Source of the DNA: Vitis vinifera
Lineage: Eukaryota; Streptophyta; Magnoliopsida; Vitales; Vitaceae
Direction: 5' to 3'
NCBI RefSeq assembly: GCF_030704535.1
Contig: NC_081822.1
Location: 3,339,001-3,403,000 of the forward strand
DNA length: 64,000 bases
Positions within the stretch are counted from its first letter, which is position 1. Each line of letters starts with the position of its first letter. Below the pieces are notes generated by a model. It was not told where the DNA came from and ran no database searches. It was given only the letters and a program-made list of their open reading frames with translations. Both the position numbers and the translations under genes were made by a program. This document shows, piece after piece, positions 12,401-25,705 of the stretch.

Positions 12401-12985
12401 TTTAAATAATTAAAACAAATGAAATGTTATTTTATTTTATTTTCAATGCAAAATATAATTAAAAATAAGATAAAGAAATTATTTAAAAACTATTATTTAA
12501 TCCAATTTTATTTATTTGTTTCCTCTCATTTTTGGAAATAAAGAAAAAAGAATAAAAGATTTACTTCACCATAATAAATATAAATATAAGATATGTTAGA
12601 AAATATCAAATTTATTTATTTATTTCATTTTATTTTTGGAATTAAAGAAAAAAGGAATAAAAATTTTATTTAACCATAAAAATAAAATAAAATAAGATAT
12701 GTTAGAAAATATAAATAACCCCAAATTTATTTATTTATGTCGTTTTATTTATATAAATTAGAAAGTAATTTATTTTAATAGATTAAAATGTGCACAATTA
12801 ATCTATTACTTTATTAATTACGGATATATTAAAATTTTATATTACACAAAAAAAAACTAATAGAGAAAATAAAATTAAAAAGAGTAATAAATATATATAA
12901 TTTAGTTATTTAATTATTTTTCATGTAAATGATAGTCACACAAAAAAACACACAATTGGTCAATTCATTTGTTTAATTGTAAACA

Positions 12986-12988
<3 letters not shown>

Positions 12989-13025
<37 letters not shown>
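12989..13025. repeat. (TA)n microsatellite
   Basis: An uninterrupted TA run within Mutator-like copy A. Confidence 0.9.
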
Positions 13026-13028
<3 letters not shown>

Positions 13029-13504
13029 ATTTTATTATTAAAATAACTAATAAAAAATAAAAAATAGATAATGAATAAATAAAATTTAATTCTTTTTATT
13101 ATTTTCATATAAAAAATAGTATTAAATAAGGTTTTTAATTTTCATGTTAAAAAATAATATTCATTTTCTAATTAAACGTATTCTCAAAAAGAGAAAATAT
13201 AAAAAATAAAAATCATATTACAATATTTTTTTTTAAAAGTATTTTTCAAAATAGTTTTTAATCATTAATGTAATTTTTTATTTATTTATAATTTAAAATA
13301 GAAAATAATATCGATTTTTAATTATTTATGAAAAAGTTTTTAAAAATAATAAAAGAATCCAAACCATTAAAATAAAATTGTGTTGGGTAGGTGAATGGTG
13401 GTGCAATAAAAATAAAAGAGTTTAATAAATAATAGATGACACAAGAACAATGAACATTAAATAGCTCACATGGGTATTTTACTGTACATAAAGCACATTC
13501 TCCC

Positions 13505-14220
13505 TATTAATAAATAATAAATAATAAATGTTGGAGTAAAACATAGTAAAAGCTACAACCAATCATTCCTTGTATATCGCGTCGGCATTTACTCCCCCAA
13601 CCAAGTGTTCGGTTTACGATTAATTGAAAGGCAATTAAGCAGATACGACACACCTTCTCCCGGCCACCAACATTCTGTGACATATTCTCATCTCTCCTTC
13701 TGTCCTCAACCGTCTTTTTTAAAATATCAATTTTAAGTCTTTATTTTACCACTCATTTTAGAAAATATCAATGTTTTGTATAAATGTTGCTGAGTAAGCA
13801 ACTATGAAATTCCACTCGAATTTAAAATTGTATATAAATTAGTGCTTTGAAATATTTTGCACCTTCTGTGTTTTCAACTTTTCAAACACTACCATTTTCA
13901 AATTATTGAAAGGGAGCGGAAAACAACTATGAGATGAGGGTGGAAGTATAAAATTTGTATATAAGAAATAAAAATATTTGTTAAGCTTTGTATTTTCTCG
14001 ACATATTCAAGCTACTATCAAGTTTTGACATGATTTTTTATCGAACTCCATTGTTATTTTGTCTTGCTCATGGCATATCGCTCTGGTACTCATATTTGAA
14101 AGATGTTGCCATATAATGTTTTATTATCGTATCATGTATGTCAAGGTGTTAACAAGCCACCCCTGTCAAAATGAAGATTGATGAAATAATAGAAAAGTTC
14201 AACAAAACAGTGGGTTTTAA
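13505..14220. other. AT-rich spacer between Mutator-like copies A and B
   Basis: No gene, repeat or RNA is recognised here. Confidence 0.4.
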
Positions 14221-14338
14221 CTCACTAATTTGAAAAAATTTAATAATAGCATATATTTTAAAATATTTATAAATGGATAATCATAAAAATGATTTATAAA
14301 AATTGGTTTTTTTTTTAATATTTTTTCAAATTAGTGAG
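14221..14338. mobile_element. Foldback MITE, 118 bp
   Basis: The ends are a perfect 19-bp inverted repeat: CTCACTAATTTGAAAAAAT at the left, its reverse complement at the right. TTAA lies just outside on the left, and again two bases beyond the right end. It has no coding capacity. Confidence 0.7.
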
Positions 14339-14510
14339 TCTTAACTAGGTATTAGAATTATAAAAAATGACAATAGTCTAGCAATTATCCAATCACACTA
14401 TATTGAAAAGATATTAAAAAAAAAATTAATCACTATAATTGTAAGCTGGTATATGCACCTTTTGACTCAAACGTAAGGTTATATTTTGATATTGAAAAGA
14501 CAGTACCTCA

Positions 14511-14519
14511 ATTAGAATA
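14511..14519. repeat. Left 9-bp target duplication of copy B
   Basis: ATTAGAATA, repeated exactly at 16997-17005. Confidence 0.9.
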
Positions 14520-16996
14520 GGGAGAATTGTGTTTTGGGCCCAAAAATTAACATTTAGTCATCCAACCATCCATATTTAAGCTCAGGACCCAAACAAAGTA
14601 TGAAAATTAAGATGAAGGATATTGTCTTCCATTAATTCCTAAAATACCCTTATCCCTTATATGCCTACAAGTGAGCGTGAATTTTAATTTTTTTTGTATT
14701 TTTTTTTCCTTTTCTATTTTCTATTAAATATTACTCATTTCTAACTTTTTTTTTCTTTTTATTCCAATATATATTTCTATTTTATGTCAAATAAAAAACA
14801 ATAATATTTTTTTATTTTTCATTTTTAAAGATATTGAATCTTTTTGCTCTTATTAAAAGCAATGATAAAAATTTTGGGATTTTTCATCTAAATATTTTTT
14901 ATCTTTTTGTATTTACCTTTTAGTTTAATTTTCATTTTTTATTTTAAATTTATACTACCCTTTCATCTACATTTTTCTCTTATTTTTAATTATTTTTGAT
15001 ATTTTCTACATTAACCATATTTTAAAAAATTTTAAAATTACCTATCACTTCACTTTATTATATATATATATATATATATCTTTTTGGATTTTTAATTTTT
15101 AATGTTTTTATTTTAAAATTTTTAAAAAGATAAATTTGTTGAAAAAAAAAAACTAAGATATGAATTTCTAATATTATATTAATAATTTTTCTTATCTAGA
15201 TAGACTAATGCAAAGTATTTTGACCCATAACAAGAAAATTGTCAATACATTTTTTTAGTTAAACTTTAAAAATTAAGTTTCAAATAAAATATATTATATA
15301 AAATTTTATCTAGAAATTATTGAAAGTGGTATTTAATTTTTTTATTTATTGACTTTGAAACTTATCTAATTTTTTACTTGAAAGGTAATAGAACATGTTT
15401 ACAAAAAAATAAAATAAATAGTTTCTCAGTTTTTAAATAAATGAGTATAAATATATTAAGAGAATTAAAGATAATCTTAGTAAAAATTTTGATAAATATG
15501 ATTATAATTTTAAATATAGATTCATTTGGATAAAATTTCACAAAAAAAAAAATATAGTGAAAAGAAATAACATTGATAAAACTACAAAAACAAAATATGC
15601 AATTACAAATTTTTGATGATGAAATTTAAAAATGAAATTCGAAACAATTCTTGAGTGAGAGAATTTGAGTGGGGGAAAAATCTTTGAGTGGAAAAAAATA
15701 GGAAAATTTTTCAAAATCACTTGAAATCCTTAACAAAAAGTAGTCTTGTACACCCTTGTATAATTAGTAAATTTGTCTTGTATAGTTAGTGTAATACCTT
15801 GTATAATAACTCAAATAACTCAAAATTTTATTTCTTATGTGTTAATTTTTGTAGGGAATGTCTTAATGAAATAGTTTGGTAAAAAAAAGAAAAAAAAACT
15901 ATCAATAATCGTCTTAATATCAAATTCAAGTTGTTTAAAAATCGTACAAAACCTATTAGGAGCCTTGTACACCCTTGTACACTTAACACATTTCCCTTGT
16001 ACAATTAGTATAATACCTTTGTACAATGACATAAATTTCATATTTGTCATAACTTAAACGTATTTTCAAAAAGAGGCAATATAGAAAATAAAAATAAAAA
16101 CTAGAAAAATATTTTAAAACCAAACTCAAATATAATCTATGTAATTTTTAGTTACTTGTTTTCATCTAAAACAAGTAAATATACCTTTCGACCCTTTTAT
16201 ATATATAAAAAAATCAATCTCTACTATGTATTGATATAATCCACTTCTAAAATTAGGTCATATGAAAACATTTTAATTGAGTACTTAAAATAAAAACTCT
16301 CCATCCATTCTCATTTTAATTGAGTACTTAAAATAAAAACTCTCAATCCATCCCCTTTCTTTATTTTTCTTTTTCTTATTTTAATAAATTTTCAATTCAT
16401 TCAAATCATTAAAAAAAATCCTTAATAAACAAATTTGTAGCATTTCATATAACTTATTACTAAAAGTCATGTTCAAAAAGTTGTTAAAATAAGGAAGGAA
16501 GAAGATTAAAAAAAAAATTGAACTTTTTATTTTATAATAGTAAAAAAAACTTTAAAATATTTTTTCTATAAAAATAAAATAAAATAGGGAATATATTTAT
16601 TTTAAATGGTATTTTAATTATTAAATTATTTACTTCTAAAATGTAAACGATAAAAATAAATATAAAAGATAATTTTTATTTATTTAAATTAATATTTTTT
16701 TAAAAAGTATTTTCTAAAATAGTCTTTGAATCATTAATATAATTTTTGTTTATTTATAATTTAAAAATAAAAAATAATGTAATTTTTCAATTATTTATAA
16801 AAGAGTTTTAAAAAAATGAAAAATCCAAAAATAATTAAATAAGAAAGAAGAGTGGCAAGTAGTAGAATAAAGACAAAAATGAGTCAAGTGGGTATTTTTG
16901 TCCATTACTATCTCATATCCTTGGATTTAAATATGAGTGGTTGGAGGACCAAATGTTAATTTTTGGGCCCAACTGGGCCCAAAACACAATTCTCCC
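14520..16996 (+). mobile_element. Mutator-like non-autonomous element, copy B (2,477 bp, intact ends)
   Basis: The termini match for at least 22 bp in inverted orientation (GGGAGAATTGTGTTTTGGGC at 14520). After a 10-bp insertion in the right arm the inverted match continues to about 60 bp, with GGGCCC and AAAATTAACATTT in both arms. The element is flanked by exact 9-bp duplications ATTAGAATA (14511-14519 and 16997-17005), the Mutator superfamily signature. The interior is AT-rich and non-coding, with TTGTACAA-type motifs near 15740-16030. This is the reference copy of the family; copies A and C are more decayed. Confidence 0.85.
16268..16349. repeat. Short direct duplication inside copy B
   Basis: A ~47-bp block with core TTTTAATTGAGTACTTAAAA and AAACTCTC occurs twice in a row, nearly unchanged, so it is a recent slippage-type duplication. 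Confidence 0.8.
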
Positions 16997-17005
16997 ATTA
17001 GAATA
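16997..17005. repeat. Right 9-bp target duplication of copy B
   Basis: ATTAGAATA, identical to 14511-14519. Confidence 0.9.
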
Positions 17006-18700
17006 TGGTTATGTTGTAGGTGTCTTATGAATGCTACGACAGGTACAAGAACTGGTATGGCTTTTTGTATTAGAAAGTTAAAATACAACCAAAATTACAA
17101 TGATACATTTTACTAAATATTAGATGATTGATCAAGATGATCATAAATGAATAGTTAGGCTTGGTGGAGCAGCAGGATCACCATGGTTGCAAGAGAAGCT
17201 AAGTGGTTAAGGAATTTATTAATGGAAATTATTGTTTGGCCTTAGCCAATGCCTTTAATATCTATATGTTGTGACAGGTTGCTTGTTGAAGGGCATATAG
17301 CTAAATTTACAATGTATGGTCATTACAATTGACTTTGTAAAATCAAGACACAGGCTTAAGACATAGCTATGTGAGACAATTACTCACCAATGGAGTAATT
17401 ACAATTGATTTTGTTAAATCATGCCCAAATTTGGCACACCCCTAGATGAAAAGCCTTGCTAGGGATTTAGTATGGAAAATATAAAGAAGAATGAGACTAA
17501 AGCCAACATCTATTATATCACCGATAATGGAACCTTAACCTAATGCTTGAAATATCACATCCTTAGGTTCAAGGAGTAAAAGTATAACATATGTTGTGAT
17601 TGCAAGCGCTATAATATTAATGACATGTCTCAAAAGTAAAAGGGCTCGATACCTGTAATGTGAAGGTTAATAGTTTTACAACCTATTTATGTTGGAATAT
17701 TGTGATAACTAGAGGGTCGACATTCTTGATAAGCCTACCCATGTGAGTGTGGGGAATTAGAAAGATGTCTTTCTAAAGATATATAGGACCTTACGTAAAT
17801 GGGTATGTAATAACGTGATGCGACCCAAATTGAATGAGTGTGATGTCCAAAAAATGCAACCTTAGATTAAAATGTGCTTTGAAATCTTTAAAAGAGGGCC
17901 GAGGGGTGACCATTGCATTCATTCATTCAACCATCAAATTCTTCGATTCTTTCCATCATTTCACAACTTTTAGCATTATATTTTCTTCATGAATCAAAAT
18001 TTTTATATACTTTTATTGTAAAAAAACATTACAAATATTTTTGACAGGCGAGTTATATTTTGAGGATATTTGGGATCTGCTTTCATCAATGTACAATGGA
18101 GGCCTACAAACATAGCTTCATTGTATCTTGGGGGCATATTTGTTATACTCGTGCATTACAAAGTTGGTGCCCAAAGTGACTCTCTACTACACCTTGAAGC
18201 ATTCTAATTCCAATTTTATTATTTACATTATCTGCTTTCGCACATCATCAATTTCAATATCATGGTACCCACAGTTTTCTCTAGTGGATGATTGCGAAGT
18301 TAGAAGTATGAGAAACGACAAAGTTAGAGAGCGACTTTTAAGGACTATTATCAAAAAAGAGAGTTGCCAGCAAGTTGTCATTTTCCCATCTTTATAGCTA
18401 GTTAGTTTCTGTTGTTCAAACAGATCTCACTTTTCTCCATCACTCCATCTCCATTTTGAATATTTATTTCAAAAGTTACCCAAAATGTGTGTACTTTAAT
18501 AGTCACAACCACCTCTGTAAACCAAACCTAAACTCAATTATGCGATTTCTACAGCAGATTAAGAATTGTCGAATTGGGAAATCTGTATGGCGTGGCTGTT
18601 GATGGTCCGGCTGTACCGTCCATTTCAAGAGTGATGAAGAGATGCATTAATAAGATCGCACCAATAGGAAAACTACCCTCGTGGGCAGGGTTGGTAAGAG
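17006..18700. other. Spacer upstream of FLS copy 1
   Basis: Moderately AT-rich DNA without a recognisable gene. Short frames (such as 18128-18397) show no known domain. The part after about 18,550 is less AT-rich and probably belongs to the FLS promoter. Confidence 0.4.
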
Positions 18701-18837
18701 CCATTATGCGAACATCCTCGTCACACGTCACCCTTTGGTTACCGCCTTTGAATTACTTGGCTTCCCCTTGTACGCGTGCTTTCTTTCTCGCCCTTCCATG
18801 ATGACTGCTCGTCCTGTGATTCATTAATAACAGGCTC

Positions 18838-18844
18838 TATAAAA
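18838..18844 (+). promoter_or_regulatory. TATA box of FLS copy 1
   Basis: TATAAAA lies 71 bp before the ATG, a normal distance for a short leader. An ACGT-core motif (CACACGTCAC, 18722-18731) lies about 110 bp further up, next to GGTTACC. ACGT plus MYB sites are known light and MYB control units of FLS promoters; the MYB match here is weak. Confidence 0.6.
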
Positions 18845-18914
18845 GTTGGATCAGACTTAGAAGCCCAAACCCAAGACAACACAGAAGAAAGAGTAAGAGA
18901 GAGAGGGAAGCAGT

Positions 18915-21309
18915 ATGGAATTAAAGACAGTCCAAGCCATTGCCTTTTCGTCCATGTCCGCGGGCATCATCCCTCCCGAGTTCATAAGGTCTGAGAAAGA
19001 GCAGCCTGCTATCACAACCTTTCATGGGTATATCCCGCAAGTCCCCACCATTGATCTCAGTGACCCAGATGAGGAGAAGCTCACGCGTTTGATTGTCGAG
19101 GCCAGCAGCGAGTGGGGGATGTTCCAGATTGTGAACCATGGCATTCCCAGTGACGTTATCAGCAACTTGCAGAAAGTTGGCAAGGAGTTCTTTGAGCTCC
19201 CACAAGAGGAGAAGGAACTTTATGCTAAGTCTCCTGACTCCAAGTCTATTCAAGGCTATGGAAGCAAGCTTCAAAAAGAAGTGGAGGGCAAGAAAGCTTG
19301 GGTCGATCACCTCTTCCATAACATCTGGCCTCCTCCTGCCATTGACTATCAGTTCTGGCCTAAAAAACCACCTACTTACAGGTTTGAAACATTCGTCAAC
19401 GTAGCTATTTTTTTCCTTTTTTTTGAAAAAAAAAAAAAAAAAGCTGATTAACACACGTCTCACACTCACAGGGTTAAGTAATATTAATGTACAAGTCTTA
19501 ACGTCTTCAATATAATGTGAGAGTAGGCATGATATATATAGAACATTTGGAGATCAGCTTTTTAAAATCCTGTTGGATATGCGTAGGAGACCCAAAAAGG
19601 ATCTCAAAATGTAAAATTAAATAAAAAATTACACTGAAATATAAATATGAGATAGATGGTGTTTGATAAAATTTAATAATTAAATTTATGTTAAATTATA
19701 TTTAATATGTTTGATTTAATATTTATTATTTAATTTTTAAAAGTAAAATTAATTTAAAATTGATTTTAAATCATTCAATTGATATATTTATTTTAATTGA
19801 TTTAACTAGTATTTACATTTTTTAATTTTAAAAAATATATTTATTTATAAAACATCATATTTGAAGTATTATAAATATATAAAATAATTATAAATGTTAA
19901 TCATAAAAAAATGAGTCATGAATATAAAATTATAATTTAAAATATATTTTTACTGATATAAATTACCGTGATAAAAGTGATTTAAGATTAAAAATAATTT
20001 AATTATTTTAATTTAATACTTAAAATTAAAAATAATTTTAAATTATAATAATTTATTAAATAATATTAAATTAATTTATCAAACACCTCTCTCACTTTAT
20101 AAAATGATGAGAAGATTTTCTGAACAAAATCTCTTTGTATTTTTTTTTTAATTTAAAAGGCATTATTATTATTTGTCCTTGTGATTTTTTTTCCTTTCTA
20201 TTTATTTATGGTTAAGTGTTCAAAGTGGTATTATTGTCAAAGAAATAATAAAGGTAGCATATTTTCATTGGACCGTACACGTTTATGATATTTCAATGGT
20301 TCATATGTTGGACACATTGCATTTTTAGTTATCGTACACTTGTCTAATTTAAGAATGACCTTCATATTTCCCGATCGAAAAGGAAAAATTATTATTTTTT
20401 TAATAAAAATACCTTTCAATAAATTAATTTTGGTTTATTTATGTTAGATTTACAATGTTATAATATAGATTTTATTTTTTCTTAAAAAAAAAAAGCATAA
20501 ATGAACAAATAGAGTGAGTAGATCCAAACATGTCTTTATAAACATTGTTGTAATTGCAGAGCTGCGAACGAGGAGTATGCAAAGTGGCTGCAAGGGGTGG
20601 CAGACAAGCTGTTTGGTCGTCTGTCACTGGGGTTAGGTCTGGGAGAGGGTACGTTGAAGGAAAGCGTCGGTGGGGATGAATTGTTGTATCTTCTGAAAAT
20701 AAATTATTACCCACCATGTCCTCGTCCAGACCTGGCTCTTGGGGTGGTTGCCCATACTGATATGTCCGCCATTACCATTCTTATCCCAAATGAAGTTCAG
20801 GGCTTGCAGGTTTTTAGAGACGATCATTGGTTTGATGTCAAGTACATCTCCAACGCTCTTGTCATTCATGTCGGTGACCAGTTGGAGGTACAAAAAAAAA
20901 TCTACAATCAATTTTATTATTATTTTCTATGTGTAGGAAGGCACACTTTTCCCACGTTATTAATAAAGGTTCAGGCGTGAGGGGCGGTGCCATAATAATG
21001 GGCATCCCCTTTCTGGGCTTCTGGGTTCGTAGGGGGTCATAACTCCTAGCTAGCCGTAATCATATTCTATACTAATACTATGATGCATGAACCCAGATCT
21101 TGAGCAACGGAAAATACAAGGCGGTGCTTCACAGGACGACCGTGAACAAGGAGAAGACGAGGATGTCATGGCCGGTGTTCTTGGAGCCACCGTCTGATCA
21201 GGTGGTAGGGCCTCTTCCTCAGCTTGTCAACGAAGAGAATCCTGCTAGGTACAAGACCAAGAAATACAGTGATTATGTGTACTGTAAGCTGAACAAGATT
21301 CCACAGTAG
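18915..21309 (+). CDS. Flavonol synthase, FLS array copy 1 (335 aa, 3 exons)
   Basis: Exons are 18915-19381, 20560-20887 and 21097-21309, with GT-AG introns in phases 2 and 0. The product is a soluble 2-oxoglutarate/Fe(II) dioxygenase that desaturates dihydroflavonols (dihydroquercetin, dihydrokaempferol) to flavonols. Visible features: the FLS N-terminal motif [12 protein letters not shown] (residues 20-31), substrate-pocket His132, Phe134 and Lys202, iron ligands His221, Asp223 (HTD) and His277, 2-oxoglutarate ligands Arg287 and Ser289 (RMS), CPRPDLAL (209-216), and the C-terminus YCKLNKIPQ. The numbering matches Arabidopsis FLS1 exactly. The length is normal and no defect is seen. Oddities: the N-terminus MELKT differs from the MAVER/MDMER of its paralogues, and KKPPTYR replaces KNPPSYR. 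It is the first of four tandem FLS genes and is flanked by Mutator-like copies B (upstream) and C (downstream). Anthocyanidin synthase is excluded by the FLS-specific motifs. Confidence 0.95.
19648..20097. mobile_element. AT-rich MITE in intron 1 of FLS copy 1
   Basis: GGTGTTTGATAAA (19658-19670) has its exact reverse complement at 20075-20087, and outer bases GAGATAGAT versus GTGAGAGA extend the inverted repeat. The ~400 bp between is very AT-rich and non-coding. Paralogues 2-4 lack this block, which helps explain the longer intron (1,178 bp). Confidence 0.55.
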
Positions 21310-24071
21310 GTGAAGCCAGTGAGTGTTGAATGGATAATGTATTGCTTTGCCACTGATATTGTTCAACACAGTAGAACAATTGCTTTATTTGTTGCTGCGT
21401 GAGAACCTATGCTGCTTGGTGTGTGAGAATTGAGAAGAAGCTTTGTGATCTGTTTTTTAGTTATTTTTGGTGGTTGTATGTGTATCCAAGTACCCGATCC
21501 TATGCGATTATGACATGGAGTGCATTTGATTTTGAAAAATGGTTTTAATTTTTTGATTTCTTAAATTTTTTTATTTTTTAAGTATTAAAAATATTAAAAA
21601 TATTTCTCAAAATCATTATTTAAACGTGCTCTTACTCTTACTTCAATAAAATCTTTTATCTATTTGATTATCTTTACAGGCTCATTAAAGAGTATAATAT
21701 ATATTTTATATTCAAAAATTTATATTTAATTTTTATTAAAAAAAATAGTAATTCGATATAATATCATAAATTCTTGACTCAGTGGAAATGGCCAAATGAA
21801 GTCGTTGAAGCAATAAATTCATCATTTAGGATCAAGAAATGGGCCTGGCGTGGACGTGGAGAGATATCAAACACGCATTTTGCATGGTGTGAATACATTT
21901 GATTTTGTCCTATGTATTGATGGAAGGAAATAATTTTATCATATTTAATTAAAATATTTTAAATTATTTAATTTTATATCAAAAAATTTAAATAAGTAAA
22001 ACAAGTTTTAAATAATATATAAAAAAATATTAATTTTAAAATTATTTTTTATTTCTTTCAATTTTCTTTTCCTTCAATTTTTTATATCATACAAAATCTT
22101 ACCTAATTCATACTAAGTGAAGTGTATTTTTCCACGTCACCCCTTCTGAAAAAGAATAATTATTACAAATATAATAATTTTTAAAAACTAATTAAAATAT
22201 TATAGATCTTAAATTTTAAAATACAATGATAATTTATATATATATGTATGTATTTTTTATTTATTTTAAATAAATCTTATTTTATAATTATTTTAAGATT
22301 GGTTGGGATTACCAAACAGTTAGGCCTTAGGAATTCTATGACTCTTCCAGCGGTCCTCTTCATCATTGTATTTGTACTCTTCTTCTATCTACTTGTACTC
22401 CGATTTTCCAAAAGGTTTTTTTTTTAAATATAAAAATTAAATTAAATTATTCATCCATTATCCTCAACCCCATAAATATTAGATTAAAAAAATATAAAAA
22501 AATTAAATATAATTCAAATTAAATAAAAATTTATATATATTTAAATTATTTCATCTTTATACTAAATAATTAAAATAAATATTGATAATAACATTATTAA
22601 AATATTTTTAAATAACTTACTATAAGTCTTTATTCATAAAATATTATAATTGGTTTTTCAAATATTTAGAAGTACTTCTTAAATTTCATCAAAAACTTAA
22701 TTTTCTTTAAAAAAATATTATCAAATGAACTTTAGTTAAAAAAATTAAAAATAATATATAAAAAAATAAATAAATTATTTTAAATATATTTTTATTTTTT
22801 TCCCTTTTTATTTTTTCTATTTTTCCTCCCTATGCCCGTCATGTTTCTCTCTCTTGCTTTTTTCTTCTTTCTTTTCTTTCTCTTTTTCGGCCTTACTCCG
22901 TACCTTTCATTTACATTTCCATTTCCATATAACAAAATGTACTTATTTCTTTCTTAAATGCTATTTAATATTTATAATTATTGGAAGTTAACGTATCATC
23001 CTTCTATTAGAGCGAGCAATAACTTTTTATAATAATAATGAACTCATTTTGTTATAGGTTTGATTATATATGGTTGTATTTTCTAGAACACGTCAGAACA
23101 CGATAATTAATTCGTTTTTCTAAAGAATGGTGTTTAGTTCATATTCCTTAAATGTTTGAGTGACCATAAAAGGGTTCTTCCATTAATGACCCCTTCACAA
23201 ACAAAAATAAATTAATAAATAAATTAATAAATAGTGAAAAAGAAAGTGAACCCCTTTCTTTTTCTTTCTTATGCTTCCATCTTTGCTATTCAAATTAATA
23301 AAAGAAAATTGGGGGACCAAGATAGTGGGGGTATGAAATTGATTGGCATCCTTAACTAAAGTAGCTATGTAGTTGGAAATTTGAATGGATATTTATGAAT
23401 GAGAAGTGAGAACAACAGCAAATTAATTATTTAGAAGTGAAATAAATTTGTGCCTTTTAAAGTCTTACATGTTTTTAGTACCAGCTGTCTCACCACCTAT
23501 CATAATCAATACTGAAAGTATTAGTGTAGGTGAAAAGCATCAATGTGAATTTCATAGAAATATTAAAGAATTGTGATATCAATATGAAAATTAATTAAAA
23601 ACACTCAAATTTCTTAGTAAAACTTTGAAAATGGTAAAACAATTAATAATAAAAATATCAAATCATTGTTATTTTTAAATATATATATAATAAAATTAAT
23701 GATATTAATCAATATTGTCAATAATAATTATATATATTTCCTTTTTTTAAGTAAATAAGAACTCTACTTTTCATATTCACTTATGCTAAAATCCAAAATC
23801 TCATTTGCTGTTTTTCTAGGAAAAAATATATATAGTTGGGCACTGGGGGCGGTTAAGCAAATATCCCTGGATGATGCCAAAATCCAAAATCTCGATGGAA
23901 AGAAGGAAAATTTCACCAAGATTTTCAGTCATAATTGTGGGAGCAGTGAAATACCCCGCCAGAGATGCCTCCGGGGAAAAGGAGACACCTTCGACCAAGG
24001 CCCGGACAGATGGCTCCTCTGGACAAGACGACATTAATTGGGAGTACGTAACGTAACCTTAACAAACCTAA
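21310..24071. other. Spacer between FLS copy 1 and Mutator-like copy C
   Basis: It begins with the 3' untranslated region of FLS copy 1 and is then AT-rich. A pyrimidine-rich patch lies near 22800-22880. An unusual GC-richer block with open frames at 23,783-24,056 is discussed in the findings. No gene can be named. Confidence 0.4.
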
Positions 24072-25705
24072 GGGAGAATTGTCTTTTCGGCGGACCCGAA
24101 AGGGTATCAGATATTAAAAGTATATCCTTCAAAATTTGTATGAATTACCTTCTAAGGATATAAAATAATGATGGACTACTTAATGATATTTTATATCATT
24201 TTTATTTTATTTTTATTGCACTATTATTCATACAATTATAATAATTCTATTTTAATAATTTGGATTTTTTACTATTTTTAATTTTTTATATAAATAATTG
24301 AAAATCAGTATTATTTTTTATTTTAAATTATAAATAAAGAAAAATTATGTTAAAAAACTATTTTAAAAAATACTTTCTAAAAAAATGGTAATATGATATA
24401 TATATATATATATATATTTTTTTTTTTTTGAAAAAACATTTAATTAAAAAATGAAAACTATTTTTAAAAATAAAAATTGAAAACCATACTATTTTTTATA
24501 TGAAAAAAAAAATTCATTCATTGATTATCCATTTTTATTTATTTTCATTAGTTATTTTAATAATAAAATAAAAAATATAGTATGTTTACAATTAAACAAA
24601 TAAATTGATCACTTATGTGTTTTTTATGGGACTATCTTTTACATGAAAAATAATTAAATAACTAAAATATATATATTAATTACTCTTTTTAATTTTATTT
24701 TCTTTATTTATTTTTTTGTTTAATAGAAAATTTTAATATATCCATAATTAACAAAGTAATAAATCAATTGTGCATATTTTAATTTATTAAAATAAATTAC
24801 TTTCTTATTTAAATAAATAAAATGAAATAAGTAAATAAATTTGAGGTTATTTCTATTTTTTAACATATCTTATATCAATATTTTTTATGGTAAAATAATT
24901 TTTTTATTTTTTATTTCTTTAATTCCAAAAATAAAATAAAATAAAATAAATAAATAAATTTGATATTTTCTAACTGATCTTATATTCGTATTTCTTATGG
25001 TTAAATAAATTTTTTATTCTTTTTTCTTTATTTCCAAAAATAAAAGGAAATAAATAAATAAACTTGGCTAAAATAAATAAATTAACTATACAAGGTAAAT
25101 ATTCAATTGGACAAGATAAATGTTCTAATTGTACAAGACAAATGTTATAACTATATAAGCGTTATACAATGCTATCTTTTGTGAAAGATTTTAATCAATT
25201 TTTGACATATTTTTTTTTGTCTTGTCATCTAAGGATTGCACACTCTTAAGGTACACATTTCTCAATTACACACTCATCTTATGCACTTTATTTGACTCGC
25301 ACATGATAATTCAAATCCTTATCCCACTAATGATGTTTAAGAGAAAATTTTGTTTTTCCATCTTCCACTATTTTTTGAAACAAACCAATGAAAATATGGT
25401 TAACCTACTTATGGTTACACATTAAGTAGGAGGTATATAAAATTTGAGTCACTGTACCAATGTATTTACACTAAGTGTACATGAAAAATATACTAACTGT
25501 ACAAGGGTGTACAAGATTATTATTCGTGAAAGATTTTAAGTGATTTTGAAAAACTTGTTTATTTATTTCTCCTAACCGGGGATAAATGACATTCCTTACA
25601 CACATTGGTTAAGCATACATTCATCTCATGCACTTTATCTAACTTGTATATGGTCATTTGAATATGTACCTCACTTATGATGATTGTAAAATAAAATTAT
25701 ATAAC

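Larger units (their letters stand above)
10097..13504 (+). mobile_element. Mutator-like non-autonomous element, copy A (~3.4 kb, degenerate ends)
   Basis: It starts GGGATAATTATGTTTTGAGG and ends CACATTCTCCC, degenerate versions of the termini of copy B, and its interior aligns with B along most of its length. For example, the shared blocks GATAAATATGATTATAATTT and TTTTTCAAAATCACTTGAAAT lie near 10970 and 11195 in A, and near 15490 and 15705 in B. It has no transposase or other coding sequence. About 11,210-12,400 holds roughly four tandem units of ~340 bp rich in TTGTACAA. I could not find a matching 9-bp target duplication, so it is older than B or was altered at its ends. Confidence 0.6.

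Noticed and set aside
18921-19469. Long minus-strand frames opposite the first exons of all FLS copies
   Set aside because: They mirror the coding strand and recur at the same place in every copy because the exon is conserved; they are shadows.
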